From Treponema sp. (lineage in GTDB: Bacteria; Spirochaetota; Spirochaetia; Treponematales; Treponemataceae), in the NCBI GenBank assembly GCA_016296655.1, contig JAEDIW010000001.1, positions 1-64,000 on the forward strand: DNA of 64,000 nt. The letters are read 5' to 3'. The position numbers and the translations under genes were made by a program. The notes beneath the pieces are model-generated. The model was not told the DNA's origin, did not search any database, and was given only the letters and a program-made list of their open reading frames with translations. Positions 25,283-34,834 of this stretch are shown in pieces. Every line of letters starts with the position of its first letter. Positions within the stretch are counted from its first letter, which is position 1.

Positions 25283-26770
25283 ATGAGAAGATATGCATTA
25301 TTTATAATTACTTCTGTTTTTTTGTTTTTAGCCTGCACTGGTAGCGAACGAAAAACAACTTCAGTGGTTAGAATCAATATCAGCTCAGAACCTGATAGTC
25401 TTGATCCATGGCAGTCAGCAGCTGCTGATACCGCTTCCATTTTTGACAATGTATTTGAAGGACTGCTGAAAGCATCTCCAGATGGAAAATTAATTCCTTG
25501 CATTGCAAAAAATTATTCTATATCTGAAGATAAGTTGACTTATAGTTTCAATTTGAATAAAAATATTGTTTTTCATAACGGTCAGAAACTTACAAGCAAA
25601 GATGTTCTTTTTACTTACAATAGGCTTACAGGTCTTGACGGAAAAAAAGCTGTTTCCAATAAGTTTGGTTCTGTAAAATCAATTTCTGCACCTGATGAAT
25701 ATTCATTTGTTGTAACGCTTTCAAAACCTGATGCTTCTTTTGTAGCGCTTAATACTTCTGCAATTTTACCTGAAGGTTATGACAATCAGGCTGAAAAACC
25801 TATTGGAACTGGTCCGTATAAATTTGAATCTTATACACCTGGCCAAAAAGTTGTGTTTGCCAAAAATGCTGAATATTACGATACTTCAAAATCTGGCAAA
25901 ATTGAACGTGTTGAAGTTTACATAATGAAGAATTCTGCAGCTGTTGTTTCTGCATTGAAGTCAAATCAGCTTGATATTGCCTATTTTATCAACGGAGAAG
26001 ACGGAAAGCTTTTGGAAAAAGATTTCAATGTTACTTCTTCAGCTCAGAATATGGTTCAGCTTTTTGGATTGAATAATTCATACAAACCATTGTCTGACCT
26101 TCGTGTAAGAAAGGCAATCAATTTTGCAGTAAACAAGAAAGATATTATCGATGGTGTTTGGGCAGGCTTCGCAACTGAACTTTATACCAATTTCAGTCCT
26201 GTTTTTAAAGAATTTTACAATGATGGACTTTCTGGCCTTTATGAATTCAATGTTGAAAAGGCAAAGGCTCTTATGAAAGAATCTGGCTATGAGAACGGAT
26301 TTGAGCTTACAATTACAGTTCCATCAAATTACGAACCACATGTCAGGACTGCAGAAATTCTTTCAAGCCAGCTTGAAAAAATCAATATTCATGCAAAACT
26401 TGAACTTGTAGAATGGGCTACTTGGCTTGATCAGGTTTATACAAAGGCTGATTATCAGTCGACAGTAATTGCATTTAATGGGAAACTTGAACCAAATGAC
26501 ATTCTTGTTCGTTATGTTTCAACTAACAAGAGAGATTTTATAAAATTTACAAATGCAGAATATGATGCTCTCATAAAAGCTGCCATTACTGAAACGAATT
26601 TACAGAAACGCATTGCAATGTATAAGGACTGCCAGAAGATTATGACAGAAAATGCTGCCTCTGTATTCATCTGTGATCCAAACTTGATTGTTGCATCAAA
26701 GAAAAATTTGCATGGCTATACTTTCTATCCTGTTACGTTTATAGATTTTTCAACTTGGTATTATGAATGA
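25283..26770 (+). CDS. Peptide ABC transporter, substrate-binding lipoprotein (SBP family 5)
   Basis: An extracytoplasmic binding protein for peptides or nickel-type solutes, family 5 (OppA/DppA). The signal peptide ends in the lipobox LFLAC (Cys near 18 from ATG 25283). The mature protein is thus anchored in a membrane by lipid. The domain signature 'EPDSLDPWQS' follows, with 'LKASPDGKLIPCIAKNYSIS' and 'IGTGPYKF' further on. I use the ATG at 25283 because the upstream ATG at 25271 lies in the -10 box. The length is 495 residues. It heads a five-gene operon with tight overlaps. Peptide uptake is the most likely job; the exact substrate cannot be read. Confidence 0.92.
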   Translation: MRRYALFIITSVFLFLACTGSERKTTSVVRINISSEPDSLDPWQSAAADTASIFDNVFEGLLKASPDGKLIPCIAKNYSISEDKLTYSFNLNKNIVFHNGQKLTSKDVLFTYNRLTGLDGKKAVSNKFGSVKSISAPDEYSFVVTLSKPDASFVALNTSAILPEGYDNQAEKPIGTGPYKFESYTPGQKVVFAKNAEYYDTSKSGKIERVEVYIMKNSAAVVSALKSNQLDIAYFINGEDGKLLEKDFNVTSSAQNMVQLFGLNNSYKPLSDLRVRKAINFAVNKKDIIDGVWAGFATELYTNFSPVFKEFYNDGLSGLYEFNVEKAKALMKESGYENGFELTITVPSNYEPHVRTAEILSSQLEKINIHAKLELVEWATWLDQVYTKADYQSTVIAFNGKLEPNDILVRYVSTNKRDFIKFTNAEYDALIKAAITETNLQKRIAMYKDCQKIMTENAASVFICDPNLIVASKKNLHGYTFYPVTFIDFSTWYYE

Positions 26771-27743
26771 TTTATTCAGGAACGAAGATACATTTCTTTT
26801 TTATTTGAAAAAAGCTTGCGGCTTTTTAATTACAATTTTCGCAGTTTCTGTCGTTACTTTTGTAACGTTTCAGGTTTTGCCAGGCGATCCTGCCTTGGTT
26901 ATTCTAGGTATGGACAGTGATCCTGTGCAGCTTGAAAATCTTCGTTCTGAAATGAATTTAGATCAGAATCCCTTGATGCGTTACCTTATATGGATTGGAA
27001 ATGCATTAAGGGGAAATCTTGGGCGTTCCTTTCGCTATCAAAAAAGCGTAAATTCAATTATTTTCAGTGCTTTTTCCGTGACGTTGCAGCTTGCTGTTTT
27101 AGTTTTTCTGATAACGGTTTTTCTTGGAATTCCTCTTGGAATATGGCTGGCTCGTCATGATAAGGAGAAAAAATCGCTTCCTGTGAGTTTTGTTGCACAA
27201 TTAGGAATTTCGATTCCTGCATTTTGTACAGCTCTTTTTTTTATTATTGTTTTTTCTGTAAAACTGAATTTACTACCATCTATGGGCTATGTTCCTCTTT
27301 TCCAAAACCCAATCGAATGTCTTAAGTCCTTGCTGTTGCCAGCTTTTTCTATTTCATTTGGAACTGTTTCTGTACTTATGCGTTATATGCGTTCCTCTGT
27401 GCTGAATCAGCTCAGAAAAGATTACGTCCGTACAGCAAGAAGCAAAGGAATGAGCGAAAATCTTGTGTTTAAAAATCATATAATCCGTAATTCCCTTATT
27501 CCTGTGATTACAGTTTTAGGAATGCTGACAGCAGAAATTCTTGGTGGCAGTATAATTGTTGAAAATGTTTTTTCGCTTCCTGGAATAGGCAAACTGCTTT
27601 CAAGCTCTATTTCTTCAAGGGATTTTCCATTGATTCAAGGTCTTGTACTTTATCTTTCTGTAATTGTAGTTGCCTGTAATTTTTTTGTTGACATTTTCTA
27701 TTCCATAATAGATCCCAGAATCAGGCTGAGGGGGTCGCATTGA
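26763..27743 (+). CDS. Peptide ABC transporter permease, DppB/OppB type
   Basis: A 326-residue inner-membrane permease with about six helices. The first is near 16-36, followed by a periplasmic loop with 'PGDPALVILG' and the later helices. The EAA loop, which contacts the ATPase, is 'DYVRTARSKGMSENLVFKNHIIRN' (about 219-242). It overlaps the end of the binding-protein gene by 8 nt. Together with the next gene it forms the channel heterodimer. Assignment is firm at family level. Confidence 0.93.
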   Translation: MNDLFRNEDTFLFYLKKACGFLITIFAVSVVTFVTFQVLPGDPALVILGMDSDPVQLENLRSEMNLDQNPLMRYLIWIGNALRGNLGRSFRYQKSVNSIIFSAFSVTLQLAVLVFLITVFLGIPLGIWLARHDKEKKSLPVSFVAQLGISIPAFCTALFFIIVFSVKLNLLPSMGYVPLFQNPIECLKSLLLPAFSISFGTVSVLMRYMRSSVLNQLRKDYVRTARSKGMSENLVFKNHIIRNSLIPVITVLGMLTAEILGGSIIVENVFSLPGIGKLLSSSISSRDFPLIQGLVLYLSVIVVACNFFVDIFYSIIDPRIRLRGSH

Positions 27744-28555
27744 TGAAAAAACGTATTTCAGATGCAAAATTTACAATAGGACTCTCAATAGTTGCTTTTC
27801 TCTTTTTGATTATGCTCTCAAGTTTTTTTTATCTGCCGTATAATCCGAACGAAGTTTCAATCAAAGAAAAGTTTTTGTTTTTTTCTGCCAGGCATATTCT
27901 TGGAACTGATGGACTTGGAAGAGATGTCTTTTGCAGAGTTTTAATTTCTCTTCGTGTTTCTTTTTTTATTGGTTTTTCAGCAGCAACTTTTGGATTTTTG
28001 ACAGGCACTTTATTGGGATCTTTTGGCGGATTTTTTGGCGGAAAAACTGATGCTGTGATTACAAAAATCATAGATGTTCAGATGGCCTTTCCTGGAATCC
28101 TCATGGCATTGATGCTTGTGTCTATCCTTGGTCCAAGTATGGCAACGACATTGCTCGCTCTTTGCATTATGTCAGTTCCTCGATTTGCCAGAATTTCAAG
28201 AGGCGGTTTTATAAAATTCAGAAATTCACCTCTGGTTCTTGCTCAAAAAGCTCGTGGAGCTTCCGTGATGCGCATAATGTTTCTGCATGTTTTGCCAAAT
28301 ATTCGTGGGGAACTTATGGTTACTTACACATTGACTTTTGCTATTTCTATAATGAATGAATCTGGTTTAAGTTATTTAGGGCTTGGCGTTCAACCTCCGG
28401 CTGCAAGTTTTGGCAAGATGCTCAGTGATGCCCAAAGTTCAATTTTTCAAGCTTCATGGGTTATTTTGATTCCTGCGTTTTTTCTTGCATTGCTTGTAAT
28501 TGGCTTTACATTGCTGAGCGATGGTTTTATTTCAGTACAGGAAGGAAAATCATGA
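27743..28555 (+). CDS. Peptide ABC transporter permease, DppC/OppC type
   Basis: A 270-residue second channel subunit with about five or six helices. It has the N-terminal pattern 'YNPNEVSIKEKFLFFSARHILGTDGLGRDVFCRVL', typical of OppC/DppC, and the EAA loop 'PLVLAQKARGASVMRIMFLHVLPN'. I start at ATG 27743, which shares one base with the upstream stop (TGATG). A TTG three nt earlier is in frame but less likely. It ends in a 4-nt ATGA overlap with the first ATPase gene. Confidence 0.93.
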   Translation: MKKRISDAKFTIGLSIVAFLFLIMLSSFFYLPYNPNEVSIKEKFLFFSARHILGTDGLGRDVFCRVLISLRVSFFIGFSAATFGFLTGTLLGSFGGFFGGKTDAVITKIIDVQMAFPGILMALMLVSILGPSMATTLLALCIMSVPRFARISRGGFIKFRNSPLVLAQKARGASVMRIMFLHVLPNIRGELMVTYTLTFAISIMNESGLSYLGLGVQPPAASFGKMLSDAQSSIFQASWVILIPAFFLALLVIGFTLLSDGFISVQEGKS

Positions 28556-29520
28556 GTTGCAATGATGTTTTAAATATTCAGGATTTTTCACTTTCCTTTT
28601 TGATGAGCGGAATTCCTTCTTTTGCTGTAAAAAATATCTCTTTAACCGTAAAAAAAGGGGAAATTGTCGGATTGGTTGGTGAATCTGGCTGCGGAAAAAC
28701 AATGACTGCGTTGAGCTGTATAGGGCTTCAGCCTGAAGATGCAGCCTTATCAGGAAAAATCCAGATTTGCGGTGAAAATATACTTGATTTTTCTTCCAGT
28801 AAATGGACTGATTTTAGGGGAAAAACGGTTTCGATGATTTTTCAAGAGCCTATGACATCTTTGAATCCTGTTGAAAAAGCGGGCATTCAGATTGCCGAAA
28901 CTGGAATTCTTCATGGACTGACCAAAAATCAGGCAGAAGAAAAAGCCCGGATGCTCATGAATGAATTGAATTTGGAAAATTCCATGCTTTATCATGCTTA
29001 TCCGCATCAGTTGTCTGGTGGACAGCGTCAGAGAATTATGATAGCATCTGCCCTTATGAATGAGCCGGAATTGCTTATTGCTGACGAACCTACAACCGCT
29101 TTGGATGCAGCAACCCGCTTTCAGATTATAAAATTGCTTCAAAAAATGAATGCTCTTTTTAATACTGCAATACTGTTTGTTTCCCACGATTTGCTGCTTG
29201 TAAAACAGCTTTGTTCTAGAATTTTTATAATGTATGCAGGGAGCATTCTTGAATGCGGAAAAACACAGGAAGTTCTTGAAAATCCATGCCATCCTTACAC
29301 AAAAGCCCTTCTGAATGCAATTCCTTCGTTTTCAAAAAAGAATTTTCCGATTGAAACTGTTTCTGGCTTCGTACCTCCTGTAAATTGCCGTAGCGAAGAT
29401 TTATCATATTTGCATGAACGCTGGCCACAAGTAAGCCAAAAATGCTATGCAGAAACATCGCAGCTGCAGACAGAACACAAAGTTTTCTGTCATAAGCATA
29501 AAAGGTTGGAGTCGGTATGA
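28552..29520 (+). CDS. Peptide ABC transporter ATP-binding protein, DppD/OppD type
   Basis: A 322-residue cytoplasmic ATPase of the importer. Walker A is GESGCGKT (about 43-50). The Q-loop is 'MIFQEPMTSLNP', the signature 'LSGGQRQRI' (about 151-159), and Walker B 'LLIADEPTTALD'. The C-terminal oligopeptide extension 'PCHPYTKALLNAIP' is present, followed by a Cys-containing tail that may be the Fe-S-like region of long OppD proteins ('CYAETS...CHKH'). I start at ATG 28552 (MSCNDV), which overlaps the upstream stop. The frame is open upstream only because it overlaps the permease. Confidence 0.94.
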   Translation: MSCNDVLNIQDFSLSFLMSGIPSFAVKNISLTVKKGEIVGLVGESGCGKTMTALSCIGLQPEDAALSGKIQICGENILDFSSSKWTDFRGKTVSMIFQEPMTSLNPVEKAGIQIAETGILHGLTKNQAEEKARMLMNELNLENSMLYHAYPHQLSGGQRQRIMIASALMNEPELLIADEPTTALDAATRFQIIKLLQKMNALFNTAILFVSHDLLLVKQLCSRIFIMYAGSILECGKTQEVLENPCHPYTKALLNAIPSFSKKNFPIETVSGFVPPVNCRSEDLSYLHERWPQVSQKCYAETSQLQTEHKVFCHKHKRLESV

Positions 29521-30305
29521 ATGAAGAACTGATTTTTAACTGTAAAAATTTGTCCAAGACCTATTCTGATTCTGTTGGTCGCAAAGTTCAGGCTTTAAAG
29601 AATGTCAGTCTTGAAATAAAAAAAGGTGAAACCTTTGGATTGATTGGTGAATCGGGTTCTGGAAAAACAACTTTGGGCTATACAATGCTTAATTTGCTGA
29701 ATTCTTATTCTGGAAAAATTTATTTTTATGGAAAAGATATTTCTGAATTTAATCATTTCCAGAAAAAAGAATTCCGCAGAAAGTGCCAGATAATTTTTCA
29801 GGATCCATATTCTTCTATTGACGGCAATATGTCAATTTCAGCACTTATAAGAGAAGGTTTGGATATTCATCATATTGGCAGTTCAAAAAATGAAAGAAAT
29901 CAGATTGTCGAAGAAATAATGGAAAGTGTAGGGCTTGATTCTTCCATGAAAAACAGAAAGCCTGAAACTCTTTCTGGAGGACAAAGGCAGAGAATTGCAA
30001 TTGCTCAGGCTCTTGTGCTGCATCCTGAATTTATTGTCTGTGATGAAATTGTTTCATCTCTTGATGTTCTTATTCAGGCTCAGGTCTTAAATCTGTTAAA
30101 AGACTTGCAGAATAAATATTTTTTGACGTATTTTTTTATTTCGCACGATTTAAATGTGGTATCATATATGGCAGATAGAATTGCCGTGATGTATAAGGGT
30201 GAAATTGTTGAATCTGGTACAACGGAAAAATTGATGAAAAATCCAGAACATCCTTATACAAAAGCGCTTTTCAGCTATGCAGGATTGTCTGACAGGAAAC
30301 TTTGA
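29517..30305 (+). CDS. Peptide ABC transporter ATP-binding protein, DppF/OppF type
   Basis: A 262-residue second ATPase. Walker A GESGSGKT lies near residue 43. The signature is 'LSGGQRQRIAIAQAL' and Walker B is 'FIVCDEIVSSLD', where Glu-Ile replaces the usual Glu-Pro. The H-loop is 'YFFISHDL'. It is shorter than typical OppF because the C-terminal extension is reduced to 'NPEHPYTKALFSYAG'. It overlaps the previous gene by 4 nt. A weak hairpin-T terminator follows (30349-30374). It completes the importer. Confidence 0.94.
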   Translation: MNEELIFNCKNLSKTYSDSVGRKVQALKNVSLEIKKGETFGLIGESGSGKTTLGYTMLNLLNSYSGKIYFYGKDISEFNHFQKKEFRRKCQIIFQDPYSSIDGNMSISALIREGLDIHHIGSSKNERNQIVEEIMESVGLDSSMKNRKPETLSGGQRQRIAIAQALVLHPEFIVCDEIVSSLDVLIQAQVLNLLKDLQNKYFLTYFFISHDLNVVSYMADRIAVMYKGEIVESGTTEKLMKNPEHPYTKALFSYAGLSDRKL

Positions 30306-30348
30306 TTTTTTATAAGGATATGTTGATTTCTTCAGTGCTTTGCGCTGT

Positions 30349-30374
30349 AAAAAGGGTATAAAACCCGATTTTTT
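30349..30374 (+). terminator. Possible terminator of the peptide transporter operon
   Basis: AAAAAGGGT and ACCC (30363-30366) form a short stem with an ATAAA loop, followed by GA and six T. The stem is weak (4 bp plus A/T pairs across a bulge). Confidence 0.45.
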
Positions 30375-30394
30375 CTTTTGGGATGGTGGTTTTT

Positions 30395-30895
30395 ATGACA
30401 GAAAACTTGGAAAATTCTTACAGACGCCCTACTTGGGACGAATATTTTATGGAAGTTTGCCGCGCAGTTGCAAAACGTGCTACTTGTGACCGTGGAAGAT
30501 CTGGCTGTGTAATTGCAAAAGATAACCAGATTCTTGTTACAGGCTATGTAGGCTCTCCAGCAGGGCTTCCTCACTGTGATGAAGTCGGACACTTGATGCG
30601 CAAGGCTTTGCATTTGGATGGTTCCATTACGCAGCATTGTGTAAGAACCGTTCATGCGGAACAGAATGCCATCTGTCAGGCAGCAAAGAAAGGCATTTCA
30701 ATTGACGGAGCAACTTTGTACTGCAAAATGACGCCCTGCAGAACTTGTGCGATGCTTATAATCAACTGTGGAATAAAAAGGGTTGTATGTGAAAACCATT
30801 ATCATGATGAACAGGATTCTCTTGAAATGTTCAGTCAGGTAGGAATTAGTATTGAACACATAAATGATTCTGTGCAGACTTACAAAAATATGTAA
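30395..30895 (+). CDS. dCMP deaminase family protein (ComEB-like)
   Basis: A zinc-dependent cytidine/deoxycytidylate deaminase, likely converting dCMP to dUMP for thymidylate synthesis. The zinc-binding motifs are HAE (87-89, with Glu as proton shuttle) and PCRTC (Cys 115 and 118). Additional ligands of the ComEB group may be Cys31, Cys61 and His60. I start at ATG 30395 (MTENLE). A closer look at the upstream ATG (30383) shows that it overlaps the GGGATGGTGG ribosome-binding site. The length of 166 is typical. The gene is monocistronic and ends at a bidirectional terminator. Confidence 0.9.
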   Translation: MTENLENSYRRPTWDEYFMEVCRAVAKRATCDRGRSGCVIAKDNQILVTGYVGSPAGLPHCDEVGHLMRKALHLDGSITQHCVRTVHAEQNAICQAAKKGISIDGATLYCKMTPCRTCAMLIINCGIKRVVCENHYHDEQDSLEMFSQVGISIEHINDSVQTYKNM

Positions 30896-30922
30896 ATCTA
30901 GCAGAAGATAAAAATATACAGC

Positions 30923-30972
30923 AAAAAATCGGGTAAGACATTTTTGATAATTTGCCTTGCCCGATTTTTTTT
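30923..30972. terminator. Bidirectional terminator, dCMP deaminase / thrC
   Basis: AAAAAATCGGG (30923-30933) pairs with CCCGATTTTTT (around 30959-30970), extended by TAAG/CTTG (one mismatch). A- and T-runs on the two sides allow function for both convergent genes. Confidence 0.8.
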
Positions 30973-32385
30973 CTAAAGATTTGCAATCAGCCAGTCTTTA
31001 AATTGTTCGTAGCTGTTTTCCATTGGTATTGCATGATCCGGAAGGTGCATAACTGCTTCCAGACGGGAAGGCATTGGAGGTTCTCTGCCTATGGCCTTGC
31101 TTACAGTTGCCCCAAATTTTGCAGGATCTGCAGTTTCAAGTACAATTCCAACAGCTTTGCCATTTATTACTGCATCGGCCCAGTCTGGCAAGTTTGCGGT
31201 AAGCCCTGGCTTTGTGTAATCACCTTTACATCCTTGTGCAAGAGTTGCCAGAGCACCGCTTCTTATATCATTCCAGGCTTTCCATGCTACAGCTCCGTGC
31301 GGGTCAATAATATAGCCTGTTTTCCTGTTACACTCTTTGATTGCGTCAATAATTCCTTCATTATCAAGCCAATAAGATGCAAAGAGATGGCGGACTTCTT
31401 CCAGAGAATACATTGCTGCAATTCTTTCATAGTTGCTTGGAGCGCCAACATCCATTGCGTTTGCATAAGTTTCAACAGAAGAGCGGGCATTATATGAACC
31501 AGTTGCAATCCAGTCGGGAATCGTGTGGTTTGCATTTGTTGCAGCCATAAATCCTGTAATTGGAGCCCCCATTTCCCTTGCTATAAGTCCTGATGTAAGA
31601 TTTCCAAAATTTCCTGATGGAACAATCGTAATGATTGCAGGATTTTCTATTTTGCTGTCATGCAGGCAACGATTTTTTACAGCCATTGCAGAGTACATAT
31701 AATAAAAAGACTGTGGCAGAAGCCTTGAAATATTAATTGAATTTGCAGAAGAAAGCCGGAATTTTTTTCTAAGTTCTTTATCTGTAAATGCCGTTTTAAC
31801 AAGCTTCTGGCAGTCATCAAAAGTTCCTTTTACTTTTAAGGCTCTTACATTGCCTGTAAATGTTGAAAGCTGCTTTTCCTGTAGAGGACTGATTTTTCCC
31901 TCTGGATAAAGAATCGTAACATCAAGACCTTCAACTCCAAGGAAAGCACTTCCTACAGCACTTCCAGTATCTCCTGACGTTGCAACCAGAATATGCAGGC
32001 GGTCATTTTCTGTTCTGTTAAAATAAGACATTACACGAGCCATAAAACGTGCACCAAAATCTTTGAATGCACAGGTCGGACCATGTGAAAGTTCAAGAAT
32101 ATAGGTTACCTGATCAATTGGTGCAACTTTTGAAATAAACGGATACGCATCCTGAATAATATGATTCAAATCTGCATCAGGAATTTCCCCTTCTACGTAG
32201 GGTTTTGCCATGTTGAAAGCAACATCGCAAAATGCAGGTTCAATCGTTTTGTTCAAAAAATCTGCACTTAGTTTTGGATATGATGTAGGAATATAAAGTC
32301 CGCCAGTAGCAGAATTCATACCGTTCATTACAGCTGTTCTGAAATCACATTTTACAGTTTTGTCCCTTGTATCAGTGTAAATCAT
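30973..32385 (-). CDS. thrC: Threonine synthase
   Basis: A PLP enzyme converting O-phosphohomoserine to threonine. The N-terminal segment 'YTDTRDKTVKCDFRTAVMNG' and the PLP-lysine region 'SHGPTCAFKDFGARFM' (Lys near 110) identify the long ThrC (Escherichia/yeast) class. 'ATSGDTGSAVGSAF' and the phosphate-binding 'VPSGNFGNLTSG' follow. I start at ATG 32385 (MIYTDT), with AAGGAA six or more nt upstream. An in-frame ATG at 32436 lies inside the preceding lipoprotein gene. The length of 470 is normal. The gene starts 10 nt after the lipoprotein stop, so both are likely in one transcript. Confidence 0.93.
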   Translation of the reverse strand: MIYTDTRDKTVKCDFRTAVMNGMNSATGGLYIPTSYPKLSADFLNKTIEPAFCDVAFNMAKPYVEGEIPDADLNHIIQDAYPFISKVAPIDQVTYILELSHGPTCAFKDFGARFMARVMSYFNRTENDRLHILVATSGDTGSAVGSAFLGVEGLDVTILYPEGKISPLQEKQLSTFTGNVRALKVKGTFDDCQKLVKTAFTDKELRKKFRLSSANSINISRLLPQSFYYMYSAMAVKNRCLHDSKIENPAIITIVPSGNFGNLTSGLIAREMGAPITGFMAATNANHTIPDWIATGSYNARSSVETYANAMDVGAPSNYERIAAMYSLEEVRHLFASYWLDNEGIIDAIKECNRKTGYIIDPHGAVAWKAWNDIRSGALATLAQGCKGDYTKPGLTANLPDWADAVINGKAVGIVLETADPAKFGATVSKAIGREPPMPSRLEAVMHLPDHAIPMENSYEQFKDWLIANL

Positions 32386-32395
32386 GTTTTTTTCC

Positions 32396-33415
32396 TTACA
32401 TATTGAAAATAATAGACTGTCCAATTTCTTGGGCAAGCTTTTCCCGTGTCATATTAATAGCTTTCCAGTCCTGAATGTCAGTACAGGAAGTCTGTTTTTT
32501 TGTTGAATAAAGCACTTTTCCAGTTTTTAAATCCATGCAGCTTACAGTCGCTGTCAAAGAACAAGTGAATCCTGTGTCGCCTTTAGTTATCGGTTCTGCA
32601 TATTTGATTGTTCCAAAAACCAGGTATGAAACTGAACTACGGACAAATTCTGGAATTCCACTATATACCGCCTGAGCGTCATCAATGTCCTTTGAAGGAA
32701 CGTCATAATTTCCTACACCTGAAAAACCGCTGTTTATCAGCTCTTTTAGTAGCAGTGAAGAAGAAGCCGTTTCCCTAAGAGGAATGTTTTTCTGGCTGTA
32801 ATCAATCAGGCTTATAAGTCCACCTCGTTTCATAAGGTTTGTTTTTACCTTCCATTCTGCACTTACGCCCTTGGCTTCTGCAATCTTCTGAAGATCTTCA
32901 TTTTCTGAATCTGGTGCAGGGAAAAAATATGCTTTCGCATTACATGAAAAATCTGCTGCAGAAGGCATGAATGAAATAGTTCCGTCAGAACCTGTTTTAA
33001 GAACCTCTTCTGAATAGGAAATTTTTCCATTTTTATTTTCTGATGGATAGCGTACTTTTAGTTGAAAGTCTGCTACAGGATTTTTTTCTGAATCAGAAAC
33101 TTTTACAACAAACGGCTTTGCAAATGAACGTCCTTTTGTTGCTATGCCAGGTGATGAAATTACAGATAAAGTGATTTTTTCTAGAGATTTGGTGTAAAGT
33201 TCAGCTTCTGACTTTTCTTGAATTTTTTCTTCTGGTGCAGAATTTTCAATTATGTTGTTATCGTCTGTGTTGTTATCGCTAGAAATATCTTTTTCAGAAA
33301 CAGATTTTGCTTCATCAGTGATTTTTACATTTTCTTCGATAACACTCTGTGTTGATTTGCAGGCAAAGCTTAAAACTGAAGCTGCAACAATGAAACTGAA
33401 AACTACCTTTTTCAT
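32396..33415 (-). CDS. Lipoprotein of unknown function
   Basis: A 339-residue predicted lipoprotein. The signal peptide MKKVVFSFIVAASVLSFAC ends in the lipobox LSFAC. A Ser/Asp/Glu/Asn-rich linker (about 20-75) precedes a beta-rich domain. The region at 75-170 resembles an Ig-like segment ('SPGIATKGRSFAKPFVVKVSD'), and the last 130 residues a LPP20/FlgO- or CsgG-like fold ('LLLKELINSGF...VFGTIKYAEP...MDLKTGKVLYS'). That last match is an impression, not a firm call. ATG 33415 is preferred over 33424. It precedes thrC with no evident metabolic link. Confidence 0.7.
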   Translation of the reverse strand: MKKVVFSFIVAASVLSFACKSTQSVIEENVKITDEAKSVSEKDISSDNNTDDNNIIENSAPEEKIQEKSEAELYTKSLEKITLSVISSPGIATKGRSFAKPFVVKVSDSEKNPVADFQLKVRYPSENKNGKISYSEEVLKTGSDGTISFMPSAADFSCNAKAYFFPAPDSENEDLQKIAEAKGVSAEWKVKTNLMKRGGLISLIDYSQKNIPLRETASSSLLLKELINSGFSGVGNYDVPSKDIDDAQAVYSGIPEFVRSSVSYLVFGTIKYAEPITKGDTGFTCSLTATVSCMDLKTGKVLYSTKKQTSCTDIQDWKAINMTREKLAQEIGQSIIFNM

Positions 33416-33424
33416 ATTTTGCAT

Positions 33425-33645
33425 CCAAAAATCTTTTTTATTTTAATGTAAAGGCATTTGAAAAGAACTTTTGTTTTTCAAAATCCTATTTAATATCGTA
33501 ATTATATTCTCTTTTTTTAAGAATCACAAGCTAAATGTTTTTTTTGTATCAGAAAAACCGTTTTTTTTTTCTCGCAGAAACGTGAAATTTACCGTATTTT
33601 TTTTCTGCTGTTTTTTAAAATTATAGTTTTTTTTTAGATTTCCTA
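33425..33645. other. AT-rich divergent intergenic region, lipoprotein-alr
   Basis: About 220 nt of extreme A+T with several T-runs (33530-33540, 33557-33566, 33596-33605, 33626-33636) and no convincing gene. The alr promoter lies at the right end. A promoter for the lipoprotein gene should lie on the left but was not resolved. Confidence 0.5.
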
Positions 33646-33673
33646 TTGCATAAAAAAAATTTTTTTCTATAAC
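33646..33673 (+). promoter_or_regulatory. alr promoter, leaderless arrangement
   Basis: TTGCAT (33646-33651), a 16-nt spacer and TATAAC (33668-33673). Transcription should begin near 33680, which lies past the first in-frame ATG (33677) and next to the second (33683). Confidence 0.6.
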
Positions 33674-33682
33674 ATTATGCGT

Positions 33683-34831
33683 ATGAGATGTACAAAGCTG
33701 ATAATTAATCTTGCTGATTTGCGCCATAATTTTTTTGAAATAAAGAAAACTGTCGGCGAAAAAATAAAAGTTTGTGCTTCTGTAAAGGCAGATGCATACG
33801 GACATGGTGCTGTAAATTGCGCAAAGGAGCTTGAATCTTGCGGAATTGATTTTCTTGCCGTTGCAACTGTTGATGAAGGAGTTGAACTTCGGAAAAATGG
33901 CATAAAAGTTCCAATCCTTATGCTAAGCCTCTGCTGTCCTGAAGAAGTTAGAGTTGCCGTAAAAAATAATCTTACACCTCTTGTTTTTGATGAAGAATAC
34001 ATAGATTTGTTTGAACAGGCTGCTGCCTTAGAAAATGCTGAAGAATTTTCTGTTCATCTTGCTGTAGATTCCGGAATGGGACGAATTGGCTGTATGCCAG
34101 AACGTTCTGGCATACTTGCCCTGTATATTTCAGAAAAGCCCCATCTTGTTTTAGGCGGAATCTGTACTCATTTTGCCTGTGCTGACAGCTTGGAGCAGAC
34201 TGATGTTGATTATACTTTGCAGCAGCTGGAAAAATTCAACTTAGCCTGTATGTCTGTTGAAAAGGCAGGGATAAATCCAGGTATAAAGCATTGTTCCAGT
34301 TCTGCTGCAGCCTTAAACCTGTCTTCTGCAAATTTTGACATGATACGGGCAGGCCTTATCCTTTATGGATATTATCCAAGTCAGATTACAGAAAATTATC
34401 TTGCTTCAACTGGCAGAAAGGTTGAGTTAAAAAAAGTCATGACTTTTCAAACTGAAGTTGTTGCTGTCAGACCATTTAAAAAAGGTCAGTCAGTTTCTTA
34501 CGGACACACATGGACTGCAAGTGAAGATACTCTGATTGCTGTACTGCCTGTTGGTTATGCGGACGGTTTGCGCCGAAGTTTTTCACCTGGCATAAAAGTC
34601 TGCATAAATGGAAAATTGTATCCTGTCTGTGGCAGAATTTGCATGGATCAATGCATGGTCAACATTGGAAAAGATAATGCAGATGTAAAGCGCTGGGATA
34701 CAGCTGTTATTTTTGGCACTTGCCCGCAGGGAAATGCAATGACAGCGGATGACCTTGCAGTTTTGGATTCTACAATTTCTTATGAAATAATGACAGGAAT
34801 TTCAAAACGCGTACCTAGAATTTATCTTTAA
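33683..34831 (+). CDS. alr: Alanine racemase
   Basis: A PLP enzyme interconverting L- and D-alanine for peptidoglycan. The PLP lysine is in 'SVKADAYGHGAV' (Lys near 36). The catalytic tyrosine of the second domain is in 'SYGHTW'. 'AVDSGMGRIG' and 'GRICMDQCMVNI' are also conserved. From ATG 33683 (MRCTKL) it has 382 residues. The alternative ATG 33677 adds two residues but would lie upstream of the predicted transcription start. It ends near a shared hairpin with convergent folC. Confidence 0.94.
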   Translation: MRCTKLIINLADLRHNFFEIKKTVGEKIKVCASVKADAYGHGAVNCAKELESCGIDFLAVATVDEGVELRKNGIKVPILMLSLCCPEEVRVAVKNNLTPLVFDEEYIDLFEQAAALENAEEFSVHLAVDSGMGRIGCMPERSGILALYISEKPHLVLGGICTHFACADSLEQTDVDYTLQQLEKFNLACMSVEKAGINPGIKHCSSSAAALNLSSANFDMIRAGLILYGYYPSQITENYLASTGRKVELKKVMTFQTEVVAVRPFKKGQSVSYGHTWTASEDTLIAVLPVGYADGLRRSFSPGIKVCINGKLYPVCGRICMDQCMVNIGKDNADVKRWDTAVIFGTCPQGNAMTADDLAVLDSTISYEIMTGISKRVPRIYL

Positions 34832-34834
34832 ACA